This document shows, in pieces, positions 13,196 through 24,948 of a stretch of 64,000 bases of DNA. The stretch comes from Harmonia axyridis (taxonomy: Eukaryota > Arthropoda > Insecta > Coleoptera > Coccinellidae). The first letter of the stretch is position 1. Each line of letters starts with the position of its first letter. The notes beneath the pieces are model-generated. The model ran no database searches. It had not been told where the DNA came from and worked only from the letters and a program-made list of their open reading frames with translations. The translations under genes and the position numbers were made by a program. The stretch is taken from contig NC_059508.1 in the NCBI RefSeq assembly GCF_914767665.1, forward strand, positions 9,672,001 through 9,736,000, written 5' to 3'.

Positions 13196-13512
13196 AGGTG
13201 CACAATGATCAATGAAAATATGATTCCAAATTCCTCAATGTTCTTTGCGAAGGATATAACAGGATATCTTGAAGTATCAATTCAAACATACAATAAGATA
13301 AACCAAACTTAAAACATTGATGAAATGTTAGTCATAACATTGACATGAAAAGGTTGTTAATAGTTGGCCCCCTCCAGTATTCTTCTAAGATAGTCTTGGA
13401 CTGTTTCATTGTTGAATAGGATGTACATCAGATGATAGCAGTTTTGAATGGCTGCTTTCTAGTCAATCAACCTCATCTATAGCATTATCTATTTGGCACA
13501 TATTGTTATATA

Positions 13513-14662
13513 ACAGGCCAATTGAAAACTCCCCGGTCTACCATAGTAGAAGCATTTTTTTGGCAAAATTCGATTTTATTTTTCAACAAATATGCCTTCG
13601 ATGGCGATACAACGATTATAGCGATCTTCTAAAATTTCGATCCAATTTTTGTAGTACGATTTGTTTTTCGCCTCAAAATAGACCGCAGTTTCGGCGATTA
13701 CTTCTTCATTGGCGCTTAATTTCTTTCCAGCGAGCATTCTTTTGGGGTTTGAGAATAGGAAAAATTCGCTGGGTCAGATCTGGTGAATACGGTGAATGCA
13801 GATGCAATTCATGGAATTTTTACATTGTTCTCATTGGTTTGTGACACGTCGCATTGTCTTGATGAAACAGCACCTTTTTTCTTCAAATGGGGCTGTTTTT
13901 CAACGATTTCATTCTTCAAACGATCCAATAACGCTATATAATAATCGCTTTTGATGATTTGGCTCTTCTGGAGGTTATCAATGAAAATTATTCCTTGCTC
14001 ATCCTAGTATACCGATGCCATAACCCTGCCAGCTGACTGTTGTGTTTTTTCTTCGCTTTGGATTCGGTTCATAGTGTACAGTCCACTCAGCTGACTGTCG
14101 ATTGGACTCCGGAGTGAAATGATGGAGCCATGTTTTATCCATTGTCACATACCGACGCAAAAATTCAGGCAATTAAAAAGCTTCAAACACTGCTCATTAT
14201 CATTAACATGTTGTTTTGATCGATTGTGAGCTCGTGCGGCACCCATTTTGCACACAGCTGTTTTTTTTTTTGGTCTGTGGCAGCCTCTTTTGGACGTCCA
14301 CTGCGTTCGCCGTCTTCGGTGCTGATTTCACCACGTTTAAACTTATCATTCCAATCAATGATGGTTGATTTTCCTGGTGCAGACCCCGGAAACTCTTCAC
14401 AGGCCAAGATTCTGCTTCATCTGCATTTTTTACCTTCAAAAAGCAATATTTTATCAGCACACGAAATTCTTTTTTTCTTCCATCTTTTTTCAAATAACAA
14501 AAATAGCTACACCCACAAAGCAATATCTAACAAACTAATGGTTGGACAGCTGTCAAATTTTGACACGTATCGTTTAAAGGTTGGTACTAACTAAAAATCA
14601 TATGTATTTAATACTAGCGCCGCCATCTGTGCATTAGACCAGGGACTTTTCAATTGGCCAAA
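13513..14662 (-). mobile_element. Mariner element, both ends present, internally deleted (copy B)
   Basis: Ends on the plus strand are ACAGGCCAATTGAAAACTCC at the left and GGGACTTTTCAATTGGCCAA at the right, matching the other copies. On the minus strand the frames show EFPGSAPGKSTIIDWNDKF and ERSGRPKEAATDQK joined directly to LCAKWVPHELTIDQ. A piece of roughly 120 bp coding the second half of the helix-turn-helix region is therefore deleted at about 14262-14275. Further on, HQDNATCHK keeps the second Asp. The C-terminal part (13600-13870) is frame-shifted. The poly-T run at 14262-14273 lies at the deletion. Confidence 0.9.
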
Positions 14663-14728
14663 TATATACCCGAAAAGATTGGAGTCAGGCTTGGAAGAAA
14701 TACTCTATTCTATTTCAATAAACATATA

Positions 14729-16290
14729 CAGGGTGGCCACTTTTTCAATGGGATTGTATTGGTAACTTTTAAACCATAAGAGTTAGGAGGTCGGTCAAAT
14801 GGACAAAAAGTTGCATGCATAGAAGCATTATCAAGCAGTTCAAACAAATCGAGATTATCAGGGCCGGTTTTCGAGATATCATAAGAAAAGTAAATTATAT
14901 CATTTTGATTTTTCTTTTTTTCCCACTTTATTTCAAATATTATGAAAAAATGTTACAGGAATTTTTTATTCGACAGTAAATTATTCTCAATTTGACGTAA
15001 ACAGATTTCGTATCCAACGTTTCGTACTCTCTGGGCCACCCTCAACCTCATTTTTTTCAATACGGACCTGCATATTTTATGACATTTTTCGAAATAACTT
15101 TCAACGCTGAATTCAACGATATGTCATACAATGTCATTCAAAGTTGATTTTCAGGAGATTTTGACCCTCATCCAAAATTAATGGTGTGTATGTAAGAAAA
15201 AACAAGTCTATTAACGATATCAATGTTCTGACCCAAATTCAATCGAACCCAGAAAAAAAATCGAGAACTGAGGCCAGTGAATGGAATTTTACAAAAACTG
15301 CTCTTGATAAAATAGTCAAAAGACGCGAATACAATGATTTTAAATTTGAATACCAAGCCTTGCAAAAATTATATCGTAATGCTCTCAAAATAAATTTCGA
15401 TTCTGTAATTTGTTTCAACGGAACAAATGACAAATACAACAATAGTGATACCTCGCGAGAAAATTAAGAAAGTTTTGGAAGGTATTCAAGGAGACCAAAC
15501 AAGCAAATGTATAAGAAGTATGGGTTCCAGAACCGTAAAGTGCATTTTACAAAAAGGTGGACATTTCGAACACTTACTTCATTAATTTTCATTTACTTTC
15601 GAATAATCATTCGATTTTTCTTTCATTAAATGATACTTTTTATTTAATTATTATGAATTGAAATATTTAAATGAATATTATGAAAGAAGAACCAAGAAAC
15701 CAGTATACTGGTTTCTTGCTTTGATTCTAATATGTTCCATTTAGTTCAAGATGGGTAAGTTGATTTTCTTATCGAATTTTATTTCATATTGCATGTTGCT
15801 AAATAAATTAAATGAAGGTAATACAGATCCGACCCGAAGAAAATTGGATAAGGGTCAAAATCACCTGAAAATCAACTTTGAATGACATTGTATGACATAT
15901 CGTTGAATTCAGCGTTGAAAGTTATTTCGAAAAATGTCATAAAATATGCAGGTCCGTATTGAAAAAAATGAGGTTGAGGGTGGCCCAGAGAGTACGAAAC
16001 GTTGGATACGAAATCTGTTTACGTCAAATTGAGAATAATTTACTGTCGAATAAAAAATTCCTGTAACATTTTTTCATAATATTTGAAATAAAGTGGGAAA
16101 AAAAGAAAAATCAAAATGACATAATTTACTTTTCTAATGATATCTCGAAAACCGGCCCTGATAATCTCGATTTGTTTGAACTGCTTGATAATGCTTCTAT
16201 GCATGCAACTTTTTGTCCATTTGACCGACCTTCTAACTCTTATGGTTTAAAAGTTACCAATACAATCCCATTGAAAAAGTGGCCACCCTG
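14729..16290. mobile_element. Foldback-type element with two 450-bp inverted arms
   Basis: The sequence 14729-15178 is repeated in inverted orientation at 15841-16290 with only a few differences by eye. The outer tips are CAGGGTGGCCAC and GTGGCCACCCTG, each flanked outside by TATA (14725-14728 and 16291-16294), which fits a TA or TATA target duplication. The 662-bp core (15179-15840) contains an open frame at 15186-15467 of unknown function. A second frame follows that ends TVKCILQKGGHFEHLLH and a stop at about 15585. That tail resembles the C-terminus of DD41D-type transposases (xxGGHFxHLL), so the core may be a transposase remnant. High arm identity suggests recent activity or gene conversion. 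Superfamily inferred only. Confidence 0.85.
15186..15586 (+). CDS. Unrecognised open frames in the foldback core, transposase-like tail
   Basis: An open stretch of about 93 codons (15186-15467) is rich in Lys, Asn and Glu and has no motif I know. It opens with GTG, so its start is not meaningful for an animal gene. A shifted frame continues from about 15452 as REKIKKVLEGIQGDQTSKC and ends QKGGHFEHLLH with a stop near 15585. The closing GGHFEHLL resembles the C-terminal signature of Tc1/mariner DD41D transposases. No catalytic Asp block is seen. It is either a heavily deleted transposase or captured sequence. It is probably not functional. Confidence 0.35.
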
Positions 16291-16294
16291 TATA

Positions 16295-17489
16295 CGGTTG
16301 TTGCTCATTGTTATTTTTTGAGCAAAGGGAAGATTGTTGCGTTATTCACTTGAAGCAGTTTTTTTCTTCAATTTTAGAGATGTCGGTATGACTAAAAACA
16401 CAAATTGTTTAGAGAAGATGGGGATTAAAAATATTGTATTAAAAAATACCATTCAGGTCTTCAATCTTTCTAAGAATATTCAGAAATCAAGCATGTAATA
16501 TTTTTTTTTGTGCTACCGGGTATATCAACGTTTTTTTATCCAGTTCTTGAAATCGATATGAGGATATGATGAATATTAAAGCATTATCCACCTGTCAGAA
16601 AATTATCGAAATTGGTGCGAATCTCAAAACCAATTCAAGATTGAATCCAGGTGAATTCCAAGACGAGGCTTGTGGAAATAAGTATCATTCAGCAACCCCA
16701 CCAGACATCTTCCGGTCTAAAACCTCAAGTTTAATCCGTTCAGCCGCGGTGCACACGAATATGCCAGGATTTCGGAAACTAATGTGATCACTGATAATCC
16801 TCCATCAAATTTAATTTCCAAGTTTGCTCCTAGGTGTTGGTGATGAATTATAACACTAACATTACATTTTACATGCAAATATCATGATTAACCCTCCCTG
16901 ATGTGAATAATTTATATGAACGCATGGAGTTAGGACTACTTGAGGGTCGCGGAGAAGTTCTGAGCTGTACCGAGACTACATTCATAACGCTCACTTCGTC
17001 TCCATTGTCTTTTAACGATTTTTTTTTCTGCTGCAGAAAGGAGAAGTCCATCTTTGCGAAAGTGGGTATTTAAATAAGATGAATTGCTACGTTTAAGGCG
17101 CTGAAAATCATGGGCTCATTCAAGAATATTCAAATGTCTGTGCGGTCAGTTTTTGTTCCTAGACGCCTACACTGGCAGCACGTCGATTTTTTATTTTTTT
17201 TTGTACTCTGAAGATATACAAAAATTAAAGGGTGGACGTGAAATGTTTCGGATATACATCAAGCTCTATCAAATTCGAAAATATGATTCCACGCCATCAC
17301 ATACATTGAAAATCGATAGATATCAGGTCAAGACTTCTTGGTGGCCACTGCGCCGAAAAGACTAGTCAAATGACCGTAGGAAAGAGTTCATCAATATTCT
17401 ATACTTCTCATGGTTAGCAATAGAAATCAAATCATCAAACTTATTGTTCTCTATAAGAAGCATATTCTTCTGCTACATAGTAAGATCTA
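16295..17489. other. Unassigned sequence
   Basis: No recognised feature. Short open frames at 16566-16787, 16869-17051 (minus) and 17153-17365 lack motifs. Confidence 0.5.
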
Positions 17490-17640
17490 GTTTGGTGAAC
17501 TTTAAACGCTCCTCTGCGTTTTCAATATATTTTCTGTAAAAAGTCTCGTCATTAGAAATAGACTTCAACCTCTGCAATCACTTCTTCATAAGAGCTATAT
17601 TTCTTTCCCTTAAGCTTTTTTTTTGAGGTATGAAAATCCC
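17490..17640 (-). mobile_element. Mariner transposase C-terminal scrap
   Basis: On the minus strand, KGKKYSSYEEVIAEVEVYF followed (across a stop) by DETFYRKYIENAEERL matches the mariner C-terminal pattern EEVIAEVEAYFxxKDxxFYxxGIxxLxxR. No terminal repeat is seen. It differs in sequence from the six larger mariners here, so it probably belongs to another subfamily. Confidence 0.65.
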
Positions 17641-17712
17641 AAGGGAGGTTGTACTTATTGATATTGTTCAATCCCAAGAGAGGTTTCTGTTGTTCCAATC
17701 CCATGAGAGGTG
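17634..17712 (+). repeat. Three short direct repeats of CAATCCCAAGAGAGGT type
   Basis: Three near-copies, AAATCCCAAGGGAGGT, CAATCCCAAGAGAGGT and CAATCCCATGAGAGGT, start near 17634, 17670 and 17697. The spacing is uneven (about 36 and 27 bp). Function unknown. Confidence 0.6.
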
Positions 17713-18024
17713 CTTTGGGAAAATGAACAGCGATATTAGAATATCTTAACCTGAATTTTCAGCTCTTGTCGTATTTCTTACCAAGAAATTATAAAGAAAT
17801 GATTAGATTTATCATAAAATAAACCTGAGAAGGAGTTTTGCTGAAGTTATTTGACACAAAAAGAATTCTACCAAACCTGAAATACGTTTCCACAAGATGG
17901 ATGCCCCTTAAAAAATCACTGTTTCAAAATTAATCAATTCATCGCGGTGAGATTATTACTTGTTGCATGCAAATATTCATGTCAACACTTACCGAGAATC
18001 CCGACACAATTCTCACCGATAAAT

Positions 18025-18251
18025 TTAATTCTGAATCTCAAATTGAACTAGTAAAGGCTGAAATCTAAAATCTTTCCTGAAATCTCGATAATTATTGAAA
18101 ATCTTTCAGAAAATTCTCTCTGTTTCTTTCTCTAGATACGCGCATCCGTTGGCGCTTCATCGGCGACCAACCACACACGACAAATCGACAAACCACCGCG
18201 TCTTTGAAAATTCCAGTAGCGTAACATAAATTGAAGCGTGCAAAATCGTTG
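18025..18251 (+). repeat. Dispersed direct repeat, copy 1 (partner at 22546-22730)
   Basis: The segment from TTAATTCTGAATCTCAAATT to GTGCAAAATCGTTG recurs 4.5 kb downstream. This copy has about 50 extra bases (about 18103-18150, including a pyrimidine-rich run TTTCTTTCTCTAG) that the other copy lacks. The conserved middle, CGCTTCATCGGCGACCAACC, is less AT-rich than the surroundings. No coding potential was recognised. It may be a regulatory or exon duplication, or an unrecognised element. Confidence 0.8.
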
Positions 18252-19720
18252 TAACTGATCTGATATTATTTTCGTTGGGGTGAATTCAGACATAAAGGTA
18301 ATTGTAGGTGAGAATTGAAAACGATATCGTTTAGTGAGTTGGACGTTTCAATAACAAGATCATAAGCCACATTGACATAGATAAATGACCCGTATTTTCA
18401 GAGGTTCATGAGCTTTTAACACTAATCGCGATCATAGGGTCACCAAATTACTGGAGAAGTAAATTATTTTCCATGTTAAAAGTGTATTAAAATACATATG
18501 TATTGATTGAGATCAGAAACGCTGTCACATACTGTTGGTAGTTAGAGGGAAATAATCAAAAATTCATAACTCAACACTTTTATTCGTTTTTTTCAAGGTC
18601 TAGATAGCTTTCGTACAACTTAGCATCAACTGGCTACCTCGACGCCTGAATTCACTTCAGAAGTTTAGGATAGCAACCCAGAGTATATTGAAAATTACAA
18701 GAAAACATGCAATGAGATGCAAAGCATTTTTCCAACCACTTGTCGTGTGGTGATGGAAAATTTCCGGTCCAGATTAGGAAAGTGTAAAAATAAACAAAGT
18801 TCACTTCTTTCATGCAGAATAACCCTATTTCATATTATTCAGGACGAACTGGAACTAAAAGCATTTGCTGAATTATACGTCATCAACTGCAGTTAAACAG
18901 TTTGAAGAATCTTACTTCGGAATCGGTGAAAAGAAATTGATGTAGAGTTCGATGCGAACACTAATTGGTTGGTAAGTGTTCCTAAATATGGTTTTAATAG
19001 CAATATTTCCATAAGTACACGAAACGCTCGACGTAGAACGTGCTACTCAGGATTGGACGTGGAAAACTTGCGAAAAACGAGGAAGGGGCGATGCAAGAGC
19101 CTCCGAGCAAATATTTCGAAGAAATCTTGAATCAGAGAGCCAAGCGAAGCTCCACCTGCGAGCAAAATGTAATTAAATCTTGCAGACTAAATCGCTTTTC
19201 TCTCAGAATGGTTTTAGTTGATTAAAATTGCAAAGCTCACACTCTATTATTGCGAGATTGCATTACAAATTCTGAGCTCCACCTTCGATGCCGCAATTGC
19301 TCCGTTTTATGCCCTTTTTTTCGCCATTAAATTCGTAGTTTTGTTATACAACTGGCAATATTGGATTAAGGGGGGGCATTCGTACCTTTGTTGCGGAATC
19401 AACATCCAGAAGGCGTACGAATTCCGAAATTCAATCGCGGTCCAGGAACATCCACAAGATGTTCAGATATAGTTGGAATATCCATGGGTAAGAAACTACA
19501 AGCAATGATAATAACAGAAATACCGAACAGCGATACCAGTGGAGGCTCGTCTGGAGAACAATAACGATTCTGGAAAACTGCTGTTGCCTTAATCATTGAC
19601 AAATCATTCATTACTTCTCTTATTTCGATTGAACAATCCTGAGAGAAGAAAAATACAGATCTGATATCATTATTATTTTGAATTGGATCTTTTGTTCTTA
19701 ACCCTGTCCCTGACCTAGAC
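18252..19720. other. Unassigned sequence
   Basis: No recognised feature. An open frame at 19218-19472 has hydrophobic segments but no family motif. Confidence 0.45.
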
Positions 19721-20532
19721 GGAGCTGTTTGAATTAAATATTTTCTCGGTAAAACATGGATAGTATAACAAAGAGTAAATGATTGAAATTTGGAGAAAAA
19801 AATCTTGAAGGTTTTTCAATGTAAACAATTTCTGTTACTTGAATATTGTAGTCATTTCTGCAAGCTATTTGAATTTTACAACAAACCAGCTGCTCGAGGA
19901 GATCCGAATTCGATGTTCAGTTTTTGTTGAAATGCCTAGAGCACGCGTACGCGGAGTTTATCGCCAGCGAAGTGAATTTGATAGAGGTCAAATTATTGGT
20001 CGACGGAAGGAGCGGTTGTCATTTCTATAAATTGCTAACCGTACGAACAGAAATGCAACTACTGTTATGAGACGTCGAAGGGACGAAGAATGAAGTTCAA
20101 GATCAACGTCTTAGACTTATGATCATTAGAGGCCCATTTGTGACAACTTTTTTTGCGTTTAAACTTTTTCGAAGCGACCCATGTGAATCTTTTGCCTTGA
20201 CCGCCCATATCCCCCGATCTTTCGCCAATAGAGCATGTTTGGGACATCATGGGTAGAAGGTTTGGAAATTTACCCCAGCCCCCACGGACTCTGAGACATG
20301 AAGTACAGGTAGCTTAGGATATGTTTCCGCAAGAAGAATCTTATTTCATCAATGTCGAGAGTGTATAGATAAACGCGTTGGACAAACACATCATCAACAA
20401 ATTTATTAAAAAAAATAGTAAACTATCCGAATTTCAATCATTTTTTCCTTGCTATGCTATCTATGTTTTACCAAGAAAATTAAAATTTAAACAGCTCCTT
20501 CTGGGTGTTGCAGTTTCTTTATCAGTTAGTTT
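19721..20532 (+). mobile_element. Internally deleted Tc1-like element, second copy of the 39.4-kb family
   Basis: It matches the element at 39443-40842. The right end CAGCTCCTTCTGGGTGTTGC (20491-20510) is intact and followed by TTTCTTTATCAGTTAGTTTA. The left end lacks roughly the outer 25-30 bases. From the ATG at 19932 the frame reads MPRARVRGVYRQRSEFDRGQ with IIGRRKERLSF, the helix-turn-helix region. A stop follows, then remnants, then the DNA jumps to sequence coding the C-terminal SPIEHVWDIM-type block at about 20217-20255. The catalytic centre is deleted. Non-autonomous. Confidence 0.88.
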
Positions 20533-21528
20533 ATATCCTCGAGCATAAAGTAAATACCAACCAAGTTCGCACCGTCTGACCTGGATCTTTACCTTAACAG
20601 GAAAATCTTGTTCATTCCAATTAATTAATATACTTGAGTCAGAAAGCCTCTATGTATCTGCCTCACATGCAGAATTCCTAGATATCGGTCCACAAGTTCA
20701 AAAGAGACTAGGAAGGAACTTCAGGGGTACACACTTAAACGGACAGTCAGGTTGGAAACCAGAATATCCAAATATCTGCTTAGAAACAAATGAATATGTT
20801 ATGATCTACAGAGCTCATAAACTTGCTCAAAGGACATGGATAGCACCCTTTGGACTTGAACCCTTCTGTGGACTTGCAAATGAACACCACTTGAGGTTTT
20901 CATCCACAGGAGCTCAGAGATACCACACAAAGAAAGATATGCAGCTAGAACAACTAACATTTAAATTATTATGGATCTGCTGATTGGGAACAGTTGGTTC
21001 AAATATCTGCCAGCAGGAGGAATTCGCAGAATCTGCAAATCAGCCATCGAAACAGCTGCTACGTACTCAGCAAATGTCCAGTATTGGTCAATCATATATC
21101 CAAAACAAATTGTTTTTTTTTTCACATCACTACTTTAAAACCCAATACAAATTACAAAACGTAACAACAGAAAAACCTTTGATTTCTGCACTCTTATTGA
21201 ATATATCCCAATGAATATTCACGAGACGACTCTGCCCGTTATCTGAATTTCCATAGAACTCTGATAAATCACCCGAATAGCTTAAATGCAATCTTCATTT
21301 GTCCGAATTCATTCATTCAGATGAGAACAAATAATATTCAATAATTGCGGAAGTTTATTGCTTTCTCGGCATCCAGTAATACCTAATGCGCTTGCGTCTC
21401 CGATCTAAAAATAAAAATTGTCAGTCTCATTTATTTTTTTGATAATAAGATTCAACAAAACCGGAGATTTTCTTGAAAATCCCTCCGCGAACCTTGATGG
21501 CTTACTCGAAAATGTACGGAAGACTTTG
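20533..21528. other. Unassigned sequence
   Basis: Nothing recognised; short open frames at 20801-20983 and 20984-21214 have no motif. Confidence 0.45.
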
Positions 21529-21840
21529 AATAAATAATAAGGAGTTATAAACTGAAGGTGAAAATCGTGAAACGATGGAAAAGGACAAAAAATCTATATC
21601 CGACTGAAATAAACGTTTCTAGTTCTTCTGTGACATTCAATAATTCAAACGAGAAATAATTAACGAGTGATGGCTCAATCGGATACATGCGGGAGGAGTT
21701 TAATAAATAATAAGGGATTGTAAACTGTAGGGTAAAAATCGCGCGACGCTGACAAAGAGCAAAAAATCTATACCAGACTGAAATAAATGTTTTCAGTTCT
21801 TGTGCGAAATTCAATGATTCAAACGAGAAATGATTAACTT
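21529..21840. repeat. Imperfect tandem duplication, 173-bp period
   Basis: AATAAATAATAAGG starts both units (21529 and 21702). The later blocks ACTGAAATAAA and AATTCAAACGAGAAAT occur in the same order in each. Divergence is moderate. There is no coding signal. Confidence 0.8.
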
Positions 21841-22545
21841 TTCCTTCAAAAAATAGGAATAACTATGCATTATTCAATACCCAATTAAATAAACATCAAG
21901 CAGTCATTTTTTTTCCTTACCCTCGGAGATGGGAAAGATGAAAATTCAGTTAGGAGTTGCAGTCGATAAACTGGCGTTACTAGATTTTCCAGGCGTTGTA
22001 ATTAATTTAGTAAACGGAAGTTGATGTTAGCTGAAGTTTTAAAACTCGAACGATAAATCCGAACTTTATGACACACACCTTTTTTCCACTTTCTATTCAG
22101 ATTTCAGAGTAAATCTTTCTTATTTTACTTTCGTCGTTATGCGAAGAGTGGCTTTCTTCTAGATTTATTAGCGGAACTGCAGTTATACCTGGCTTGTATT
22201 CAATTTAATATAAAATACGGATCCGTTGAAAAATTCTTACTCTGGATATTAAAATCTGATTCAATATCTTCTATTTCGCCCTTCAAGGAAACTATAAAGG
22301 AACAAGCAGCAGCCTAATGGACAAACTGTTACCGTTTCTTTCCTCTCAATTTTTCGTATCTTTGTAACGTTTCAATTGCCTATGAGACTCTAAGGCTATT
22401 TCTAGGGTTGATTTGGCATATTTGGCAACCAAACTCCTACCCAGGTTTTTACAAATTCAATAAAATTAAAATATACAAAGATCGATTCTTTTCACTCTTA
22501 ACAAATAATATTGAAATAAAAACTTAACTTAAATCAGTTTTCAAT
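21841..22545. other. Unassigned AT-rich sequence
   Basis: Nothing recognised. Confidence 0.5.
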
Positions 22546-22730
22546 TAATTCTGAATCTCAAATTGAACTAGTAACGGCTGAAATCTAAAACAAGTAACGT
22601 ATCTTTCCTGAAGTCTCGATAATTATTGAAAATCGCTTCATCGGCGACCAACCACACACGACGAATCGACAAACCACCGCGTCTTTAAAAATTCCAGTAG
22701 CGTAACATATTGAATCGTGCAAAATCGTTG
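22546..22730 (+). repeat. Dispersed direct repeat, copy 2 (partner at 18025-18251)
   Basis: Same sequence as 18025-18251. It lacks the roughly 50-base middle block of copy 1 and carries an insertion of about 10 bases (ACAAGTAACG). Direct orientation, 4.5 kb apart. Confidence 0.8.
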
Positions 22731-23845
22731 CATGTTGTAGAATTCAACCTCCTGAACAAGAAAGTCTATGGGTCCAACTCGATCATATGACTAATTTTCG
22801 AGATACAGGGTGTCGAATTTGGAAAATGGCATTTCTTTAAAGTAATATATCTCGGGGGACAGATAATGGATATCTTGATCAGTTGTCGAGTTATAGGGCA
22901 TTTCTAGGAAGGGGTTAAAATCTGTATACCGTTATAAAGATAAAATCACCCTAGTTCTTTCCATTTTCGGCAAATTGAACCATGTGCTTGTCTCAATAAG
23001 CCTGATCGATTATAGAGTTACATACATTTTCTACCTCCAGAAATAATAAAAATTGTTCGAGGCATTTGAAACATTTAAAAACGGCAAAAATAACTCTTCA
23101 ACACACAAGATGATTGGTACAACTCCAACTTGTACAGTCAACGTTACGTTTTTGAACTGACTGTGAAAATGAGTTTTCCTGGAGAGTATTACTTACAGGA
23201 ATTGGGTGGCAATTTCCCGTAAAGCTACATTTCAAGTCGAGTACATTCATAATCCTTGTGTTGTAGAATTCTTTCGTAGGAAGATTCCTTAAACTGCTTG
23301 AATTGTTTTTGTTCTGAAGCAATTTTCGGTTTCATTGGCGATGAAATGAATTGAGATTGATCGACTCCTCTCCACATAATCCAGAAATCTGGAAAAATCT
23401 CATGATGAGTTTTCATCATATATCGCAAAATTTCCGTTTGAGAAAGAAACATTCACAAATTATGCTGAAGAAGTTATGCTGAACTCTGGAGCTCTGGGAG
23501 ATCTAAATGTTACAAATGGAATGTAGCCCTTTCAAGATTACCACTCAGCTCTTTCTCAGGAATGCAACCTCCTTCTCAAACAGAGAGTTTTACATCTGGA
23601 AGAATCCTGGATAAAATGCTGAGATTTAAACCTCCTTGGGGCAATTAAACATCGAAGAGAATATTTGATATCAATTTATGTACTATTCTCGGTCTTTCTC
23701 TCTTATTACCACTGAGGTAGTAATAAGCTATAATTATTGCATAATAACTCATCATTGTGCAATAATAGAATTCTATTTCGGGACATTTTTGGAATTGCAG
23801 TATTGACGATCCTAAGATCTGAACTGAACGTGTGTAGTGAAATTC
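22731..23845. other. Unassigned sequence with a transposon-like tip
   Basis: TACAGGGTGTCGAATTTGG at about 22804 resembles the outer end of small TA-inserting elements, such as the tips of the foldback element at 14729. I could not find its partner. Minus-strand open frames at 23225-23452 and 23098-23322 overlap and end near a good splice-donor word (CCTGTAAGTAAT, about 23190-23201 on the minus strand). They belong to no family I recognise. Confidence 0.4.
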
Positions 23846-23849
23846 ACGA

Positions 23850-24928
23850 TTGCTGTCATTTCTTCAAAATAAGCCTTACTTCTTCATTGACGCTTAATTT
23901 GATTCCAGCGAGCATTCTTTCGAGGACTGAGAACAGGAGAAAATCGTTGGGAGCCAGATCTGGCGAATACGGTGGGTACAGAAGCAATTCGAAGCCCAAT
24001 TCATACAATTTCGCCATTGTTTTCATTGATTTGTGACACGGCGCATTGTCTTGATGAACCAACACCTTTTTTTCTTCAAATGGGACCGTTTTTTAATGAT
24101 TTTATCCTTCAAACGTTCCAATAACGCTATATAATGATCGATCTTGATGGTCTGGCCCGTTTGGAGGCAATCAATGAATATTATACCTTGCGCATCCCAG
24201 AATACTGATGCCAAAACCTTGCCAGCTGACTGTTGTTTTTACTCGCTTTGGATTCGGTTCATCGTGTGCAGTCCACTCAGCTGACTGTCGATTGGACTCC
24301 GGAGTGAAATAATGGAGCCATGTTTCATCCATTGTCACATATCGCACAAAAATTCAAGTTTATGTCACTTGAACAGCTGCAAACACTGCTCAGAATCATT
24401 AACACGTTGTTGCTTTTGATCGATTGTGAGCTCGCGCGGCATCCATTTTGCACACAGCTTTCTCATGTACGAATATTCGTGAATGATATGATATACACAT
24501 TCAGAAGATATCTTCACAATGTCTGTTATCTCGATCATCTTCACTTTACGGTCATTCAAAATTATTTTGTGAACTTTTTTGATTTTTTCGTCAGTGACAG
24601 CCTCTTTTGGGCGTCCACTGCGTTCGCCGTCTTCGGTGCTCATTTCACCACGTTTAAACTCAGCATACCTGTCAATGATGGTTGATATTCCTGGTGCTTC
24701 ATCAAGCCAAGATTTTGCTTCAACTGTATTTTTTTCTCTTTCAAAAAGCAATAAATTACCAGCACAAGTAGCTACAATCACAACGCAATAACTCACAAAC
24801 TAATGGTCGGACTGCTGTAAAATTTTGACACGTATCGTTTGGAGTTTGATACTAACTAAAAAATCATATGGATTCATTATTAGCACCGCCATCTGTGCAT
24901 CTGACCGGGGACTTTTCAATTGGCCTAA
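23850..24928 (-). mobile_element. Mariner element, transposase-3'-end truncated (copy C)
   Basis: The transposase-5' end (plus strand GGGGACTTTTCAATTGGCCTA, ending at about 24927) is intact. The opposite end stops inside the C-terminal coding region at about 23850 with no terminal repeat. The minus-strand frame 24365-24796 is the longest helix-turn-helix piece here: ERSGRPKEAVTDEKIKKVHK, VKMIEITDIVKISSECVYHI and KLCAKWMPRELTIDQKQQRV. Then HQDNAPCHKSMKTMAKLYEL and YSPDLAPNDFLLF are at 23856-24065. Exactly 34 residues separate the second and third Asp, which is the DD34D signature. Frameshifts split the frame. Confidence 0.92.
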
Positions 24929-24948
24929 TATGTATGAGATATATCATA

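Noticed and set aside
23098..23452. Exon with a GTAAGT splice donor on the minus strand
   Set aside because: The frame stops before the donor and changes frame upstream; no family match. Kept only as a remark in the interval entry.
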